7,426 nucleotides of DNA from an uncultured Eubacteriales bacterium (lineage in GTDB: Bacteria; Bacillota; Clostridia; Oscillospirales; Acutalibacteraceae), in contig CAKTXU010000086.1 in NCBI GenBank assembly GCA_934630995.1, positions 1-7,426 on the forward strand, read 5' to 3'. The first letter of the stretch is position 1. Each line of letters starts with the position of its first letter. A program made the position numbers and the translations under genes. This document shows positions 5,885 through 7,426 of this stretch, one piece after another. A model generated the notes under the pieces. That model made no database searches. It was not told where the DNA came from and was given only the letters and a program-made list of their open reading frames with translations.

Positions 5885-7252
5885 ATGAAGACCATAGTTC
5901 TGCTGGGCGCGGGCAGCGCGTCCTTCGCCTTGGCCCTGGTGAAGGATATCCTGCTCAGCAAGGGGCTGGAAGGGGCAACCCTGCGGCTCGTCGATATCGA
6001 TTCCCGGCGTCTTGAGGAAGCGCGGGCGATGGTGGAGGCCTACAAACGGGAGGTAGAGGCAGACCTGGGCGTAGAGTCCTACACCGACCGCCGCCCGGCC
6101 CTGGAGGGGGCGGATTATGTCATCTGCGCGGTCAAGATTGGCGGCTATATCCCGCTGGAAAACGAACGCAAAATCGCGGAGGCCCACGGCTATTACCGGG
6201 GCATTGGGGACCGGGTCTCCTGCTACTACGGCGGGGTGGGCGCCTTCTGGCAGCTTCGCTTTCTGGAGGAGCTGGCCCGGGACATGGAGGAGCTGTGTCC
6301 GGGCGCGCTGCTGATACAGACCGCTAATCCGGTTTTCGAGGGCACCAATTATCTGACCAAGTATACCAAGGTGAAGGCGGTCGGGGTTTGCCACGGGCAT
6401 TTCGGTTACCGCTGGGTGGCCGAAATCCTGGGACTGGATCCCGCCAAAACCACCGCCGAGGTCATCGGTTTCAACCACTGCACCTATCTGACCGATTTTC
6501 GCTATGAGGGAAAGGACGCCTATCCCCTGCTGGATCGCTGGATCGAGGAGAAGGCAGAGGCGTATTGGAAGAGCGACGCCTATCTCAACCCGGGATTCCT
6601 GGGGTTTTCTCCCGATGTGCTGAGCCCGGGCGCGGTGGACGCCTACCGGCATTACGGGCTGCTGCCTATCGGGGACGCTATCCGCAGCGTCTCTCCCTGG
6701 TGGCATCACACCGACCTGGAAGCCAAAAAGAAATGGTATGGCACCGGCGGCGGTTTCGACTCGGCCGAATGCTGGGCCAACTATCTGGCGGACAAGGATG
6801 TGCAGCATGAAAACCTACGGCGGTCCATGGAAACGGGGGAGCCCATCTCCAAAATCTATCCGCTGGTCCACAGCGGAGAACAGCACATCCAAATCATCGA
6901 GGCCATGGAAACCGATACGTATACCCGCCTGACCCTAAACATCCCCAATAACGGCTGCATCGACGGGTTGCCCGACGACGCGCTTGTGGAGATTCCCGCT
7001 ATGATCAGCGCCCGGGGTATCCAGGGTATCCGCATGTCCCCACTCCCCTCCCGGCTGATGAACAATGTCATGCTGCCCCGGCTGTGCCGCGCCAACAATA
7101 TCCTGGACGCTTACCGCACGGGAAGCCGCGACCTGCTGGTGGTGGAGCTGATGAATGATCACCGCACCCGCTCCTATGAGCAGGCCAGGGAGCTCATTGA
7201 CGACCTGCTCCGGCAGGATTGGAATAAGGAAGCCGACGCCCATTACCGCTGA
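5885..7252 (+). CDS. GH4 NAD- and Mn-dependent glycosidase, alpha-glucuronidase/alpha-galactosidase-like
   Basis: This 455-residue enzyme belongs to glycoside hydrolase family 4. The family cleaves sugars by transient oxidation at C3 with bound NAD, elimination and re-reduction, and needs Mn2+. The N-terminus is a Rossmann fold starting MKTIVLLGAGSASF, with the acid VDID (about 36-39) ending its second strand. N148-P149 in TANP, C169-H170 in VCHGH and N197-H198 in GFNH follow. C169 and H198 are the expected metal ligands and are 29 residues apart, as in characterised members. The late block PNNGCIDGLPDDALVEIP (354-371) is also typical of the family. The CHG form of the Cys-His-X motif is associated with alpha-glucuronidase-type members, CHS with alpha-galactosidases, and CDM or CN-type with 6-phospho-glycosidases, so a non-phosphorylated acidic or neutral alpha-sugar is more likely. 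It lacks a signal peptide and is cytosolic. The ATG at 5885 begins exactly at the Rossmann strand; an in-frame ATG at 5825 has no ribosome site. It is divergent from the AraC gene and followed by a strong terminator. Confidence 0.93.
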   Translation: MKTIVLLGAGSASFALALVKDILLSKGLEGATLRLVDIDSRRLEEARAMVEAYKREVEADLGVESYTDRRPALEGADYVICAVKIGGYIPLENERKIAEAHGYYRGIGDRVSCYYGGVGAFWQLRFLEELARDMEELCPGALLIQTANPVFEGTNYLTKYTKVKAVGVCHGHFGYRWVAEILGLDPAKTTAEVIGFNHCTYLTDFRYEGKDAYPLLDRWIEEKAEAYWKSDAYLNPGFLGFSPDVLSPGAVDAYRHYGLLPIGDAIRSVSPWWHHTDLEAKKKWYGTGGGFDSAECWANYLADKDVQHENLRRSMETGEPISKIYPLVHSGEQHIQIIEAMETDTYTRLTLNIPNNGCIDGLPDDALVEIPAMISARGIQGIRMSPLPSRLMNNVMLPRLCRANNILDAYRTGSRDLLVVELMNDHRTRSYEQARELIDDLLRQDWNKEADAHYR

Positions 7253-7268
7253 GGCCTCCCCAGGCGAC

Positions 7269-7313
7269 AAAACGCTTTATCCTCCGGGGATGTTTGGAGG
7301 ATAAAGCGTTTTT
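7269..7313 (+). terminator. Strong intrinsic terminator after the GH4 gene
   Basis: Arms AAAACGCTTTATCCTCC (7269-7285) and GGAGGATAAAGCGTTTT (7296-7312) form a perfect 17-base stem with a 10-base loop. The stem runs directly into a five-base T run at 7309-7313. It begins 16 bases after the GH4 stop. The next gene starts only 25 bases beyond it on the same strand. Confidence 0.92.
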
Positions 7314-7322
7314 CAATATATT
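7294..7322 (+). promoter_or_regulatory. Possible weak promoter overlapping the terminator
   Basis: TTGGAG (7294-7299) and TATATT (7317-7322) are separated by 17 bases. If used, transcription would start near 7329, leaving only about 10 bases of leader and cutting into the AAAAGGA ribosome site of the next gene. The spacing is good but the geometry is awkward, so read-through of the terminator is an equally likely source of mRNA for that gene. Confidence 0.2.
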
Positions 7323-7338
7323 TAAAAGGAAAGGTTGG

Positions 7339-7426
7339 ATGAACAGACTGAAAGCGACATTGCTGCCCCTGTATTTCGATGAGGCGAACGAGCGGGAGAG
7401 GGATGAACGGCAGGCCCAGCTGGCCG
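7339..7426 (+). CDS. Unidentified protein, N-terminal 29 residues
   Basis: The frame starts with ATG at 7339, preceded by AAAAGGAAAGG (7324-7334), and stays open to the window end. The visible protein begins MNRLKATLLPLYFDEANE and continues as a charged, Glu/Arg-rich probable helix. The short hydrophobic stretch LLPLYF resembles the first strand of a cytosolic alpha/beta enzyme and not a signal peptide. It faintly recalls the start of L-fucose/L-arabinose isomerase-like proteins found in sugar operons, but 29 residues cannot support a function. Its orientation and closeness to GH4 suggest a part in the same pathway. Confidence 0.7.
   Translation, partial: MNRLKATLLPLYFDEANERERDERQAQLA

Noticed and set aside
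5660..6808. Long minus-strand open frame (about 380 codons) opposite the GH4 gene
   Set aside because: It lies antisense to a GH4 gene with all family motifs, runs into the AraC start region, and its translation shows no recognisable domain. It is a product of high GC and third-position bias.
7348..7365. Catabolite-repression (cre-like) site TGAAAGCG
   Set aside because: Only the left half matches the usual pattern; the right half has three mismatches at key positions, and it lies inside the coding start of the last gene.

Overview
The window is GC-rich, tightly packed bacterial DNA with strong AGGAGG-type ribosome binding sites, sigma-A-like promoters and intrinsic terminators. The protein set is a Trypsin-PDZ HtrA with a long cytosolic N-terminus, an AraC regulator beside a family 4 glycosidase, a YicI-like GH31 enzyme and a URO-D family protein. 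Together these suggest a GC-rich Clostridia member of a plant-fibre or gut habitat (Oscillospiraceae/Lachnospiraceae-like). This placement is inference; no rRNA or other marker gene is present.

Layout. Bases 1-793 (+) carry the C-terminal 263 residues of a uroporphyrinogen-decarboxylase-family protein whose start lies outside the window. It converges on a GH31 alpha-xylosidase-like gene (858-3080, -), and the two share a bulged hairpin at 806-844. Upstream of GH31 lie its probable promoter (3113 to about 3141) and the terminator (3223-3264) of a membrane-anchored HtrA/DegP serine protease (3270-4616, -). Next comes an AraC-family regulator (4798-5685, -) with a good promoter at 5712-5740. It is transcribed away from a GH4 NAD/Mn-dependent glycosidase (5885-7252, +). 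The GH4 gene is followed by a strong intrinsic terminator (7269-7313) and then the first 29 codons of an unidentified gene (7339 onward, +).

How the genes may work together. GH31 and GH4 both lack export signals, so both probably act in the cytosol on imported oligosaccharides. GH31 has the KTDFGE nucleophile motif of the alpha-xylosidase group. GH4 has the CHG variant of the Cys-His-X motif that is associated with alpha-glucuronidase-type members. A substrate such as decorated hemicellulose fragments sensed by the divergent AraC protein is a reasonable inference. The URO-D protein could be a methyltransferase-like partner, but this is unproven. HtrA is a general envelope quality-control protease and probably unrelated to the sugar genes.

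I see no CRISPR array, insertion sequence, tRNA, rRNA or integration site. The window looks like a normal carbohydrate-utilisation neighbourhood rather than an obviously new defence or mobile system. The points most worth checking are the altered active-site surroundings of GH31, the CHGH-type GH4 and the incomplete zinc-ligand set of the URO-D protein.
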